A DNA stretch of 64,000 nt, taken from contig NC_021171.1 of assembly GCF_000242895.2 (NCBI RefSeq), positions 2,266,001-2,330,000 on the forward strand. Direction: 5' to 3'. Shown piece after piece: positions 1 through 13,454 of this stretch (position 1 is its first letter; every line of letters begins with the position of its first letter). This stretch comes from Bacillus sp. 1NLA3E (GTDB lineage: Bacteria > Bacillota > Bacilli > Bacillales > Cytobacillaceae). The notes beneath the pieces were generated by a model, which worked only from the letters and a program-made list of their open reading frames with translations, made no database searches and was not told the origin of the DNA. The translations under genes and the position numbers were made by a program.

Positions 1-44
1 TGCATTTTTTCTTGAGCACTGTATATATCATTCAGTAAAATCAT
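1..44 (-). CDS. Partial CDS, N-terminus only (possibly a dehydratase)
   Basis: A reading frame starts at an ATG and runs off the left edge of the window; the 14 visible residues are MILLNDIYSAQEKM. A good ribosome site (aggaggcat, positions 52-60) lies about 11 nt upstream. The pattern L-x-D-I-x-x-A-x-E resembles the start of threonine dehydratases, but 14 residues cannot decide a family. A competing upstream ATG (position 52) gives only a 7-codon peptide. The product is therefore uncertain. Confidence 0.4.
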   Translation of the reverse strand, partial: MILLNDIYSAQEKM

Positions 45-156
45 TAATCATATGCCTCCTCCCCCTTATTCTTTAACGAGGCATGGCTGATTATTCTTTA
101 AAGGTTTCGAAAATGTGGGGGAGTGAAACGATGTGGTTTTTTAGTGATTTTCATTT

Positions 157-291
157 TTAATGAGACCACTGTCTTTTAACTTGTTCAAACGCGACTTGTT
201 TAATTACATCTTCTTTTTCCTCTTTATCTGTTAAAACATTTGTTAAATAATTCTTACCAAGATAATTAATTGTCACCGTTACCTTAATCAT
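157..291 (-). CDS. Small stress-response-like protein, BA3454 family
   Basis: A 44-residue protein, MIKVTVTINYLGKNYLTNVL at the start and QVKRQWSH at the end. The beta-strand start (VTVTINYxGKxYxTNV), the acidic middle (DKEEKED) and the C-terminal ExVKxQW motif match small Bacillaceae proteins named the BA3454 stress-response family; the biochemical role of that family is not known. The ATG is preceded by gggagca. No signal peptide or membrane segment is present. It stands alone between the partial gene at the left edge and a non-coding stretch, and was probably missed by length cutoffs. Confidence 0.6.
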   Translation of the reverse strand: MIKVTVTINYLGKNYLTNVLTDKEEKEDVIKQVAFEQVKRQWSH

Positions 292-377
292 AATAAATTG
301 CTCCCTTCATCATTTTTTATTAAAGATAGATTTGAAAGATTTTTTGAATAGAAGAAGACCTTCTAAGCAGTTTGGAT

Positions 378-461
378 TGCGGAAAGATTACCGCAGTAGT
401 TGAGGAATACAACTAAGGCTAAAACAGGTACTAAAGGGTTACTTTAGATTGGCTAAAGTAA
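378..461 (+). other. Three consecutive short hairpins in a non-coding stretch
   Basis: Three perfect stem-loops follow one another: TGCGG/CCGCA (378-395), TAGTTG/CAACTA (397-415) and TTACTTTAG/CTAAAGTAA (439-461). They sit in the gap between the BA3454-like gene and the efflux pump. No known riboswitch core was recognised, and no convincing gene covers the region. It could be a small structured RNA or the decayed remnant of a coding sequence. Confidence 0.3.
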
Positions 462-671
462 GAGAAGATGTCTTTTAAGGAAATAGAAATCGTGGAACTT
501 AAAAGATATTGTTACTATTATATGATCCTGATAAAGGGAATATCAAGAACATATGCTCGACAAATTTTTCCTGTTTTATCAGTTAACCAACCTATTTTTG
601 TCGTTTGTCATATGTTTTCATTCTATTTTGTCGGATATAGTGGGAAATATTCAATAATATTTGCGCATAAT

Positions 672-702
672 GAAAAAAACACCGGAAAAAATATCCGGTG
701 TT
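672..702 (-). terminator. Rho-independent terminator of the DHA2 efflux gene
   Basis: The stem ACACCGGA/TCCGGTGT is followed, on the minus strand, by a run of T (read as aaaaaaa at 673-679 on the plus strand). It lies 6 bases past the stop codon of the efflux pump. Confidence 0.85.
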
Positions 703-707
703 CATGA

Positions 708-2246
708 TTAAGAACGGTGGTTAGCGTCACCCTTTTTACCAATTTCTATTCGTGCATTTCCCATAAATACGATGGTAATGGCTGAAAGAACAACTGGAAT
801 TAATGCTAGCATAAAAATGGATGTTATCGAGTCTGACATAGCATTGACTATTTTGTCTAAAATAAATCCAGGAATTTCTGCACGTTGGTCGGCTTGGAAT
901 ATTTGTTGTGGGTCATTCATATTAAACATGCCAGATCCACCTTGACCACCGGCTCCTTGCAAGCCTTTAAAAGCCTCCTTAAGCTTATCAGTAAAGACGT
1001 TGTGTTGGATTGTTCCAAATATCGTAACTCCCAAAGTCATACCCAATGACCGTAAAAAGGAGTTCGTTGAGTTTGCAGAACCACGATAGCGTGGATCTAA
1101 ATTATGAATTGAGGCAGTGGGTAAAAGTGAAAATGAAAATCCCATCCCAAAACCTACCATAATCATATAAAGAGTTAAAAGCCAGCGGGCTGTATCAGGT
1201 GTTAAAGTTCCAAGTAAATACATTCCAGCAAAATAGGCAACAACTGAAATAGACATTAATTTCCTGAAAGTGGTTTTAGTCTGGAAAATCCCTCCAATGG
1301 CGCTACCGGCAACAGATCCTAACATCATCGGTGTAAGAATTAATCCAGCGTTTGATGCTGTACCACCGTAAACAGCTTGTACAAAAATAGGGATAAACAC
1401 AGCAAGAATAACGAAGGTAGCCCCGTATAAAAATGCGAGAATTTGTGAGGTGGCAAACAATCTACTTTTAAACATCCAAAATGAAATAATCGGCTCTTGT
1501 GCTTTTGTTTCTGCGATAATAAAAACGATAAAGAAAAGAGCGAAGCTGCTTAATAATCCAATAATTTGAATGGACGTCCAATCGTACTCCTTGCCACCCA
1601 ATTCAAGGGCAAACATTAGGCTTACGATGGCAATGACCAATGTAATTGCTCCAACCCAGTCAATTCTTTGCTTTTTATGCTGAGGGGATTCTATATAATT
1701 GCGAAGAATCAAGAATAATGAAGCGATCCCGATAGGAACGTTTATGTAAAAAACCCAATGCCAGCTAATATATTCAGTAATATAAGCTCCTAAAAGTGGA
1801 CCTAAGACACTTGCAACTCCAAATGTAGCCCCGAGAAGACCAGTCATTTTTCCTCGTCTTTCTGGAGGGAACACATCAAAAACAATTGTAAAAGCAATTG
1901 GAAGCAGTGCACCACCACCAATTCCTTGAATCGCACGAAAAACACTTAGTTGAACCATACTCTGTGCGATTCCACATAATGCGGAGCCTAAAAGGAAGAC
2001 AATTAATCCGAAAACATAAAACCGTTTCCTTCCATACATATCTGATAGCTTTCCAAAAATCGGCATTCCTGCCATTACTGCGACCATATAGGCTGAAGTA
2101 ACCCAGACAAATTTGTCGAACCCACCCAGGTCTGCCACAATTGTCCCCATTGCTGTAGCAACAATCGTATTATCCATCGCTGACATTAGGATTCCAAGTA
2201 ATAATCCGGCCACAACAAGTTTTAAATTTGATTCCTCATTTACCAT
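708..2246 (-). CDS. MFS multidrug efflux transporter, DHA2 (EmrB/QacA) family
   Basis: A 512-residue integral membrane protein expected to exchange protons for drugs across the cytoplasmic membrane. The hydrophobic profile fits the 14-helix DHA2 layout. Visible family motifs are MDNTIVATAMGTI in helix 1, GKLSDMYGRKR (motif A, about residues 64-74) between helices 2 and 3, RAIQGIGGGAL (motif B) in helix 4, and GLLGATFGVASVLGPLLG (antiporter motif C) in helix 5. A glycine-rich segment (GLQGAGGQGGSG, about residues 430-441) forms an exposed loop. The ATG has gaaggaga upstream. There is no regulator beside it, so its substrate and control cannot be inferred from context. Confidence 0.9.
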   Translation of the reverse strand: MVNEESNLKLVVAGLLLGILMSAMDNTIVATAMGTIVADLGGFDKFVWVTSAYMVAVMAGMPIFGKLSDMYGRKRFYVFGLIVFLLGSALCGIAQSMVQLSVFRAIQGIGGGALLPIAFTIVFDVFPPERRGKMTGLLGATFGVASVLGPLLGAYITEYISWHWVFYINVPIGIASLFLILRNYIESPQHKKQRIDWVGAITLVIAIVSLMFALELGGKEYDWTSIQIIGLLSSFALFFIVFIIAETKAQEPIISFWMFKSRLFATSQILAFLYGATFVILAVFIPIFVQAVYGGTASNAGLILTPMMLGSVAGSAIGGIFQTKTTFRKLMSISVVAYFAGMYLLGTLTPDTARWLLTLYMIMVGFGMGFSFSLLPTASIHNLDPRYRGSANSTNSFLRSLGMTLGVTIFGTIQHNVFTDKLKEAFKGLQGAGGQGGSGMFNMNDPQQIFQADQRAEIPGFILDKIVNAMSDSITSIFMLALIPVVLSAITIVFMGNARIEIGKKGDANHRS

Positions 2247-2418
2247 GTGATTTCTCCTTCAATAAGATAATAAATAAATCATTTCAAAAAAATAATGCTC
2301 CAAAACCAATCTAAAGTGTATTGGCTAGCTATTTCTTTGTCAACTTTTTTAATGGTCTTATAAGATAATGAAGGAGTGGTTTTGAAGTTTATCAATTGAA
2401 GGTAGAGGAATTGACTGG

Positions 2419-2769
2419 TCATTTTATAGTTTCTTTGAAAGAAATTTTTTTGATTTTTTCAGTTTTTGTTTCAAATACAATTGTAATATAAACACCGAAT
2501 TCTTTATTGTCCTCAATTAACCAAAGTTTAAATTTCTCAATGGTTTCATCGGGTTTTGTAATTCTTCCTATATGCAAGTAATCAACAATTTCGGCTTTAG
2601 GATACCTAGTTTTTGTTTCCTTCATTGCAAGTCGTCCCCATTTTGCATAGGGAGGAATCGGTTTTTGCTCAATACTGATGGTAGTGCCGTTTGCAACTTG
2701 AGATGGGTAAGCAAATAGGAATATAGCCAAACAGATATAGACAATTTTTGAAAGATAACATAACTTCAT
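2419..2769 (-). CDS. Small exported protein, DUF3889 (YqzG/YhdC-like)
   Basis: The product is 116 residues from the ATG at 2769, chosen because gaggtg sits 7 nt upstream; an ATG ten codons earlier has no ribosome site. Residues 1-28 form a signal peptide (MKLCYLSK, hydrophobic VYICLAIFLFAYP, then VANG). The mature part has PPYAKWGRLAMKETKTRYP and AEIVDYLHIGR, the hallmark of DUF3889 proteins such as B. subtilis YqzG and YhdC. These are secreted proteins of unknown function. It stands alone between two divergently read genes. Confidence 0.8.
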   Translation of the reverse strand: MKLCYLSKIVYICLAIFLFAYPSQVANGTTISIEQKPIPPYAKWGRLAMKETKTRYPKAEIVDYLHIGRITKPDETIEKFKLWLIEDNKEFGVYITIVFETKTEKIKKISFKETIK

Positions 2770-2964
2770 TATAATGCACCTCATTCCGTTAATATTCATT
2801 TCTTATTATTGGCGGATAGTACTGAAATATGCCACTTCTAACAAAGTATGACCGTTCTTCTTTTCCAATTTGGCAAAATTCACATAGAATAAGTTTCTCA
2901 AAAGAGGGCGAATATAAGTTTGGAATTTCCTTAATTCTAAATTGGCTTACTAAAGGGGATTAAT

Positions 2965-3543
2965 ATGACTTATCATCAACTTGGAGCACATGAGGTATTA
3001 GAGTTACATGAGGTTTTATGTCATTCTATTAACGTTTTGAACCTGTTCCATTTATATGAACCGCATATTCGTGATCAAGAACTGAAAAGGATCATAAAGC
3101 ATCAAACACAATTTATGACTAACGAATATAATCAACTAGTAAATATAACGAACGTACATTCTGAAATCGTTGAACATAATGAACAAAAAGATTCAACGTT
3201 GGATTTTGAGCCCAGATATGGGCTGGATCAGCCAATACAATCTTATCCAAAACCTTTTCTTCGCCAGTTAACGGATTCTGATATTGCATCAGGTATGTTG
3301 AACTTGCATAAGACATTGGCGGAAAAGAAATTAACATCCTCACTAGAATGTGCAGATTTAAGCTTAAGAGAGGGGCTCTTACAAGGTGTGAAAAATTGTG
3401 CCGATCAGGCCTATGAAATTTTTCAATATATGAATGTTAGAGGATATTACCAAGTTCCAAAGTTAGCAAATCAGGACGATGTCTTAAATCAATATCAAGA
3501 AGCGCCAGACCCTAATCTTTTTCATAATGGATTACAGTCATAA
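2965..3543 (+). CDS. Spore coat protein, CotF-like
   Basis: A 192-residue soluble, mostly helical protein without a signal peptide. The N-terminus GAHEVLELHEVLCHSINVLN and the second helix set (DSDIASGMLNLHKTLAEKKL, ADLSLREGLLQGVKNCADQAYEIFQYMNVRGYY) match the ferritin-like helical bundle of CotF family coat proteins, including the C-terminal YYQVPK motif. The family is deposited in the outer layers of the spore. It is followed after 23 nt by a second glutamine-rich gene, probably co-transcribed. A short aaggggat ribosome site precedes the ATG. Confidence 0.8.
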   Translation: MTYHQLGAHEVLELHEVLCHSINVLNLFHLYEPHIRDQELKRIIKHQTQFMTNEYNQLVNITNVHSEIVEHNEQKDSTLDFEPRYGLDQPIQSYPKPFLRQLTDSDIASGMLNLHKTLAEKKLTSSLECADLSLREGLLQGVKNCADQAYEIFQYMNVRGYYQVPKLANQDDVLNQYQEAPDPNLFHNGLQS

Positions 3544-3566
3544 TTAAAAAACTGGAGGTGAAAATA

Positions 3567-3935
3567 ATGCAAACGATGCAACAACATATTTCAATGCATA
3601 TTAACCAATGCCGCCAAATGGCTTAGCAACTTATTCAACAAACACAGCAGGGTAATCAAATGTACAATCATATGCTGCAACAGGAGCAACGAAATGCACA
3701 AATGCTTGAACAGTTGGTACAAAGGGAGAGGCAGACAGCTCAATTTATTCAGCAAAACTTGCAAAGTCATGAAAAATCGATTCAAAAGTGTCAAGAATTG
3801 ATAGAGGTTTGCAATCAAATGGAGCGGGAATTCGTGGGCCAAACAGCTTCTGAAACAACAATACCGCAATCATTAACGAATCAATCGTTTAAAATACCAG
3901 CGTATCAACCACAGTTTGGACAGTTCCTTCAGTAA
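3567..3935 (+). pseudogene. Glutamine-rich coat-associated gene interrupted by in-frame TAG
   Basis: A strong ribosome site (ggaggtg) places the start at ATG 3567. After 19 codons the frame meets TAG at 3624-3626, then stays open to 3935; without that codon it would encode 122 residues. Both sides are equally glutamine-rich (QMA-stop-QLIQQTQQ), so a CAG to TAG change is the simplest explanation. The rest is a charged helical repeat (LEQLVQRERQTAQFIQQNLQ) with no membrane segment. Translation could restart at ATG 3660, but no good ribosome site precedes it. By position behind the CotF-like gene it was probably a spore coat partner. Sequencing error or strain-specific loss are both possible. 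Confidence 0.65.
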
Positions 3936-3945
3936 GATCTATGTT

Positions 3946-3981
3946 AAAAAGAGGGTACTGCAACCTAGGTACCCTCTTTTT
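3946..3981 (+). terminator. Bidirectional-looking terminator after the coat genes
   Basis: The long stem aaaaagagggtac/gtaccctcttttt with a 10-base loop ends in a T run, 11 bases after the interrupted coat gene. Confidence 0.85.
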
Positions 3982-4022
3982 AAACGTTATGGCAAACATT
4001 TTTATCATCCTTCCGACAGAAT

Positions 4023-5434
4023 ACCCCTCCCTCAAGGAATGTGAAGGGTGAAGCCCAATGAGTAGGGAGGGGATGAATGTCGGTTGGCGATAGCCAAAAC
4101 TTTCTTCCTTGTGTTATAATAGGAACAAATGTTCCTGTTCGGCGAGGTGAAATATATGCTAGTAAACAAGGCTTACAAGTTCCGCATCTACCCAAATAAA
4201 AAACAAATTGAACAGATAAACAAAACCATTGGCTGTTCAAGATTTGTTTTCAATTTCTTTCTTGGTAAACAAAAAGAAAAAGATGCTTACTGGTATATCG
4301 TCGAAGAAATGAGACAAAACGGTCAACTCACAGCGAATAACTGGAAAGGCAAATTCTTAAACAAATTTGAAACAGTGAAATCGCTTCCTGAACTGAAGAA
4401 ACAGTACTCGTTTTTGAAAGAAGTCGATAGTATTGCTTTGCAAAAATCAGTAGAAAATTTAGCTGATTCCTATGGTCGCTACTACAAAAAGCAAAATAAA
4501 CAACCACGCTTTAAGTCAAAAAAGAATCCAGTGCAATCTTATACAACAAAGTATACAAACGGAAATATAGCTATCATAGACAACCACATCAAACTCCCCA
4601 AACTAGGGTACGTCCGTTTTGCAAAAAGTCGTGAAGTCAAAGGTCGTATTATAAGTGCCACAATCAGAAGAAACCCCTCTGGTAAATATTTTGTTTCTTT
4701 AGCTACTGAATCGGAAGTTATTGCATTACTTAAAACCAATTCAGCAATTGGTATTGATGTAGGACTGAAAGATTTCGCTATTCTTTCGGATGGAACGATT
4801 TACCCTAATCCGAAGTTTTTTCGTTCATTAGAAGAAAAATTAGTCCATGCGCAAAGAGTTATGAGCAGACGAAAGATAGGGGGTGCGAACTGGTATAAAG
4901 CCAAAAGAAAAGTCGCATGTATTCATGAAAAAATTGTGAATTCAAGAAAAGATTATTTGGACAAGATTTCTTCCAAGATTGTCAAAAACCACGACATTAT
5001 TGGGATGGAAGACTTGTCCGTATCGAACATGTTAAAGAACCACCATCTTGCTAAAGCAATCAGCGAAGTATCTTGGTCACAATTCAAATATATGATCGAA
5101 TACAAAGCTAAATGGAACAACAGACAAGTGGTAACCGTTTCAAAAAACTTCGCTAGTAGTCAGCTTTGTTCTGGTTGTGGCTACAAAAACAAAGACGTTA
5201 AAAATCTCGGATTACGTGAATGGGAATGCCCTAAATGTCATACCTATCATAATCGAGATATTAACGCAGGAATCAATCTTAAAAACGAAGCCCTAAGACT
5301 TCTAACCGCAGGGACTGCGGGGATCGCCTAATCAATAACTGGTGGATACACTGGTGTTCTTAGGAATCCCCTTCTTCAAACAACCCGTAAGGGTGTTATG
5401 GAGGGGTAGTTCAATAGCTAATATTGTATCTAAA
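4023..5434 (+). mobile_element. Solitary IS200/IS605-type element carrying only tnpB
   Basis: The element is inferred from the tnpB gene and the structured flanks. On the left, cccctccct (4024-4032) pairs with agggagggg (4064-4072). On the right, CCCCT and AGGGG flank an inner ACCC/GGGT hairpin with a GTAA loop (about 5368-5425), and the end reads gtagttcaa. No tnpA (HUH transposase) reading frame is present, so mobility would need TnpA in trans. Both boundaries are approximate. The right end probably also encodes the guide RNA scaffold typical of TnpB elements. Confidence 0.6.
4156..5331 (+). CDS. tnpB: TnpB RNA-guided endonuclease (IS605 family)
   Basis: A 391-residue TnpB from ATG 4156, chosen because gaggtg (4144-4149) lies 6 nt upstream. 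The N-terminal helix-turn-helix region starts with [18 protein letters not shown]. The RuvC nuclease triad is intact: D201 in [11 protein letters not shown]285 in GMEDLS, D368 in NRDINAG. The zinc finger cysteines C338, C341, C358 and C361 (CSGCG, CPKC) are all present. The length is normal for the family. TnpB proteins cut DNA next to a target-adjacent motif, guided by an RNA read from the element's 3' end, and help the element persist. With every catalytic residue kept, this copy may be active although the transposase is missing. Confidence 0.9.
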   Translation: MLVNKAYKFRIYPNKKQIEQINKTIGCSRFVFNFFLGKQKEKDAYWYIVEEMRQNGQLTANNWKGKFLNKFETVKSLPELKKQYSFLKEVDSIALQKSVENLADSYGRYYKKQNKQPRFKSKKNPVQSYTTKYTNGNIAIIDNHIKLPKLGYVRFAKSREVKGRIISATIRRNPSGKYFVSLATESEVIALLKTNSAIGIDVGLKDFAILSDGTIYPNPKFFRSLEEKLVHAQRVMSRRKIGGANWYKAKRKVACIHEKIVNSRKDYLDKISSKIVKNHDIIGMEDLSVSNMLKNHHLAKAISEVSWSQFKYMIEYKAKWNNRQVVTVSKNFASSQLCSGCGYKNKDVKNLGLREWECPKCHTYHNRDINAGINLKNEALRLLTAGTAGIA

Positions 5435-5494
5435 AATAAGTTAGTAATATTTGTTATTGGGTATACTAATAAATAGTCTGAAAGGAGTGGGGAT

Positions 5495-5761
5495 ATGAAC
5501 TTATTAAATGGACAAATAATTTCAGGTAATTTTGACCAAGATATTAATAAATTTTCAGTCATGAAAATTAAGCAATTTTCCACTCAAACCGTTTTAAATG
5601 AGAAACAAACTAGTAGTTTGTATTATTATTTGAAAAGCCATTCAGATGAAGAGGATGGTCAGATTGTCACTTTATATGATCAAATGCCCATTAAACTATC
5701 GCAAAACGAGGTTAGCGGATTAATTGAAGACCTTGAAAGGATTCGTAAAATGTACATCTAA
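5495..5761 (+). CDS. Hypothetical protein, 88 residues
   Basis: The ATG has an excellent ribosome site (aaaggagtggggat). The product begins MNLLNGQIISGNFDQDINKF and ends with an amphipathic helix (VSGLIEDLERIRKMYI); no signal peptide, membrane segment or cysteine is present. No family was recognised. It lies just past the right end of the tnpB element and has its own terminator, so it looks like a normal single-gene unit. Confidence 0.6.
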   Translation: MNLLNGQIISGNFDQDINKFSVMKIKQFSTQTVLNEKQTSSLYYYLKSHSDEEDGQIVTLYDQMPIKLSQNEVSGLIEDLERIRKMYI

Positions 5762-5798
5762 TTAATAGAACGTAATAATACAAATATTTTTTAACGAG

Positions 5799-5826
5799 TA
5801 GCCCTAATAAATAGGGCTATTTTTTA
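5799..5826 (+). terminator. Rho-independent terminator
   Basis: The 8-bp stem TAGCCCTA/TAGGGCTA with loop ataaa is followed by ttttttatt, 38 bases past the 88-residue hypothetical gene. Confidence 0.9.
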
Positions 5827-5909
5827 TTGACATTAATTTTTTTTGGTTAGAAAATAGGGTGGATGCTATTAGCTTTATATTTTTACTGATCCCACTGGAG
5901 GGAGAACGA

Positions 5910-6320
5910 ATGTTAAACACAAAAAGACCACTAATTAATGCTGAGAAAATTTATAAAATATTAATGGGAATTGTTATAAAGTCTTATGAAAACGTAAAAG
6001 GGGAAGAAATCCTTTTATGTTTAGATTGTCTGGATGTAGATATCTATTTGGCCACTAACAATCACGAAGAATTTATTGAGGCGATAAAGGAAAATTTTGA
6101 GTTGGATCAAGATTATGAAATCGTTGATTATGATGGATACAGAGAACTAATGGAAGAACTCAATGAGAATTTTATTCTTTTCCATAGTACATCAGGACTT
6201 TTTGATTATTTTCCACCAGGGGAATACGAAGTGGAAGGGGAAATAAGGGAGCAGGAAAATGACTATTTAGCCCCAAAAGGTGTTTTTTACGCGCCATTTG
6301 AAGATGCTGTGAATAAATAA
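5910..6320 (+). CDS. Hypothetical acidic cytoplasmic protein
   Basis: The product is 136 residues from ATG 5910; ggaggga lies just upstream, whereas the in-frame ATG at 5859 has no ribosome site. It is strongly acidic (for example YEIVDYDGYRELMEELNENF) with no signal peptide or membrane helix. A Cys pair (CLDCLDVD) occurs near residue 40. No family was recognised. It is flanked by terminators on both sides and so appears monocistronic. Confidence 0.6.
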   Translation: MLNTKRPLINAEKIYKILMGIVIKSYENVKGEEILLCLDCLDVDIYLATNNHEEFIEAIKENFELDQDYEIVDYDGYRELMEELNENFILFHSTSGLFDYFPPGEYEVEGEIREQENDYLAPKGVFYAPFEDAVNK

Positions 6321-6326
6321 TATTAA

Positions 6327-6364
6327 TAAAGGCTTGGAAAGTACTGACTTTCCCAGCTTTTATT
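6327..6364 (+). terminator. Rho-independent terminator
   Basis: The stem ggcttggaaagt/actttcccagctttta with loop actg starts 6 bases after the acidic hypothetical gene. It is slightly imperfect but followed by T-rich sequence. Confidence 0.75.
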
Positions 6365-6697
6365 TCTTGGGAAAGCGCATAATCAGACATTATTCTATTT
6401 GTCAATGTTGAAATATGTCTAATTTTGAAGCGATGCGAAAAATGATTAATTTTTACTATTAATCCCTCTCTATAGTTTCGCCTTTCTTCTACTATAAATG
6501 GAATGATCCGAGAGGAAATTTGGCTTGATTATTCTAAAAGGCTGTCTTCGTAACCTTTGTTGCTATTTTTCAAAAGAGAAGTGTGGTTTATTTTCAAAGG
6601 TATGCCATTCAAAACTCGTTTAAAAACACCTATCTTTTAGAAACCATCCTTCTAAAAAGAAGAGGCATGGAAATGTTAATGTGGTCAATCGTAGAAA

Positions 6698-6726
6698 TTG
6701 ACATTCAAGTAATAGGGTGATATATT
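6698..6726 (+). promoter_or_regulatory. rRNA operon promoter, upstream of three
   Basis: TTGACA (6698-6703), a 17-bp spacer, and TATATT (6721-6726). This is a consensus sigma-A arrangement about 380 bp before the 16S gene. Confidence 0.65.
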
Positions 6727-6810
6727 ATTTAAGAACTCTTGGAAAATATGAAAATCTTTTAGTATGAAGGAATCATATTTAAGAGATTAGGTATTTCTAT
6801 TTCGTTGAGG

Positions 6811-6839
6811 TTGACATTTTAGTTGTTAATCGTTATACT
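6811..6839 (+). promoter_or_regulatory. rRNA operon promoter, middle of three
   Basis: TTGACA (6811-6816), a 17-bp spacer, and TATACT (6834-6839), matching sigma-A consensus spacing. Confidence 0.8.
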
Positions 6840-6919
6840 ATTACAGTGTCATTGTGATAATGTCTACTATTTATTGCAGACGAACTTATGCTTGGTAATA
6901 ATTACTAACTTCGCAGAAG

Positions 6920-6948
6920 TTGACATCTATGAGATGAAATGTTATGAT
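6920..6948 (+). promoter_or_regulatory. rRNA operon promoter, proximal of three
   Basis: TTGACA (6920-6925), a 17-bp spacer, and TATGAT (6943-6948). Downstream lies the leader with a boxA-like antitermination sequence (tgttctttgaaaact, about 6977-6991). Confidence 0.8.
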
Positions 6949-7081
6949 AATAAAGTTCACTTCTGAACAATAAATTGTTCTTTGAAAACTAAACAAACAA
7001 ACGTCAACAATATTATTTTTTAATAGTGTGAATGACTTCGGTCATGACACTAGCCAACGTAACTTTTATGAGTCAATCAAC

Positions 7082-11888
<4,807 letters not shown>

Positions 11889-11963
11889 AAAAACGGTGTT
11901 ATTGGTTTTACAACTTCTTCTGCATTATCTAGTTTTGAGGGAATGAAAATTCCCAATTAAATA

Positions 11964-12081
<118 letters not shown>

Positions 12082-12086
12082 ACATG

Positions 12087-12119
12087 AAGAACAACTCATT
12101 GGGGTTGTTCTTTTTTTTG
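12087..12119 (+). terminator. rRNA operon terminator
   Basis: The stem AAGAACAAC/GTTGTTCTT followed by eight T residues, immediately after the 5S gene. Confidence 0.93.
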
Positions 12120-12661
12120 TATAAAAATGTCCGAAGGGACAATAAAGGACCTGTCAGCGCTTCAGGGTGAATCAGAGATGGCAGTGGATTACTCGCCTTG
12201 TTAGCACTTGTAGTAAAGATATCGAGATTGGGACGAGGTTTGTTGCCACGTGGAAAAGTGTTCATGCGGACACCGATGCCGCTATTAATGAATAAAGGAA
12301 TGTTTTTGATAGGTTAACGGACACTAGAGTCTTTATTCGTTAGTAAGCAGGCATGATCCAGTGGTTTTTATGAAAATAAGGTATCCTGTGTCCTGTAAAT
12401 CTAAAAAATGGGTAATTTTATAAAAATAAGGTCCTCTGTGTCCGTTTGGGTTTAAATGGTCGAAGGATAAGAGGATTAGCTAAGAAGCATCAATCTTAGT
12501 CCATATTGGACTGGATTATTACTTCAGCAATTTGCGGTGCAATTTTTATGCATTTTACTTTACATTTTAGTGTGTAAATTATATTTTGCGATAGATAACG
12601 GAACCCGTTTCAAATGAGGTATTCTTTTTTGTATAAAAAATATTCGAAATGAATCTTCTTC
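12120..12661 (+). other. Long non-coding gap after the rRNA operon with a direct repeat pair
   Basis: No gene could be supported here. Two near-identical 23-mers occur 50 bp apart (12371-12393 and 12421-12443; core aaaataaggt then ctgtgtcc), and a small TGTCC/GGACA hairpin lies at 12128-12141. The repeated ctgtgtcc units suggest dispersed repeats or decayed sequence. Confidence 0.4.
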
Positions 12662-13291
12662 TTACGAAAAAAATAACTTCTTTATCGCTTCACAACCAAA
12701 ATAGGATCCAAAGCTAATCAATGATAAACCAGATATAATTGAAATTATCTTTAGCAGAAAAGGTGATAGATACATTCGAAAGGTGCTAGCCATTAACGCC
12801 ATTGTAATATCCCAAATTAATAACCCACAAAAAATCGCAGAGCTATACAATATTAATTGGTCATTACTAAAGCTTGTTGCCGTTTTTGCTAATACTGACC
12901 CATATATTCCTAACCAGAAAAGGATCGTTAAAGGGTTAGAAATTGACATGAAAAATCCAGATAAAAATGATCTATACAACGGTTCGTGATTTCGTAAGCT
13001 GTTTTCTGAAGTTTTTCCAGCTCCAATGAGGCTCTCAATACCTGTGTATATTAGTACAAAGCAACCGAACGACCAAAGAAAGGTTTGGATAATTGGTTTT
13101 TCTAAAAATTGTACAAAACCTAGATAAACAATAATCATATAAAAGCTATCTGCAATCATAGCTCCTAATCCTACAAACCAGGAATGGAAAAAGCCATTTT
13201 TAATTCCCCTCTCAATTTGTGCAGCATTAATAGGTCCAATTGGTGCAGCTAAAGATAATCCTAAAAAAACATAACTTAGAAAAATAGACAA
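12662..13291 (-). CDS. LysE family amino-acid exporter
   Basis: A 209-residue membrane protein with about six hydrophobic segments, beginning with the signature FLGLSLAAPIGPINAAQIERG and including GLGAMIADSFYMIIVYLG and SISNPLTILFWLGIYG. These match the LysE/RhtB/ArgO translocator family, which exports amino acids or related compounds. The start is a TTG at 13291 with aaggagg 9 nt upstream. No LysG-type regulator is adjacent, and the exported compound is unknown. Confidence 0.87.
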   Translation of the reverse strand: MSIFLSYVFLGLSLAAPIGPINAAQIERGIKNGFFHSWFVGLGAMIADSFYMIIVYLGFVQFLEKPIIQTFLWSFGCFVLIYTGIESLIGAGKTSENSLRNHEPLYRSFLSGFFMSISNPLTILFWLGIYGSVLAKTATSFSNDQLILYSSAIFCGLLIWDITMALMASTFRMYLSPFLLKIISIISGLSLISFGSYFGCEAIKKLFFS

Positions 13292-13454
13292 ATTTAAATT
13301 CCTCCTTCATAAAACATTGCTCGTACATATTATTCAAAAGGAGAGGCGTGTACTCCTAATTTGTTTATTTATAAAAATATTCGCAGAAATTTACTTTATT
13401 GAAACAACCTGATAAAATAGAATAAAATGAACAATATAAAGAGGAGGCTGACCC

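Noticed and set aside
468-707. 79-codon frame before the efflux pump terminator
   Set aside because: No ribosome site, unlikely composition, and it runs through the terminator of the opposite-strand gene.
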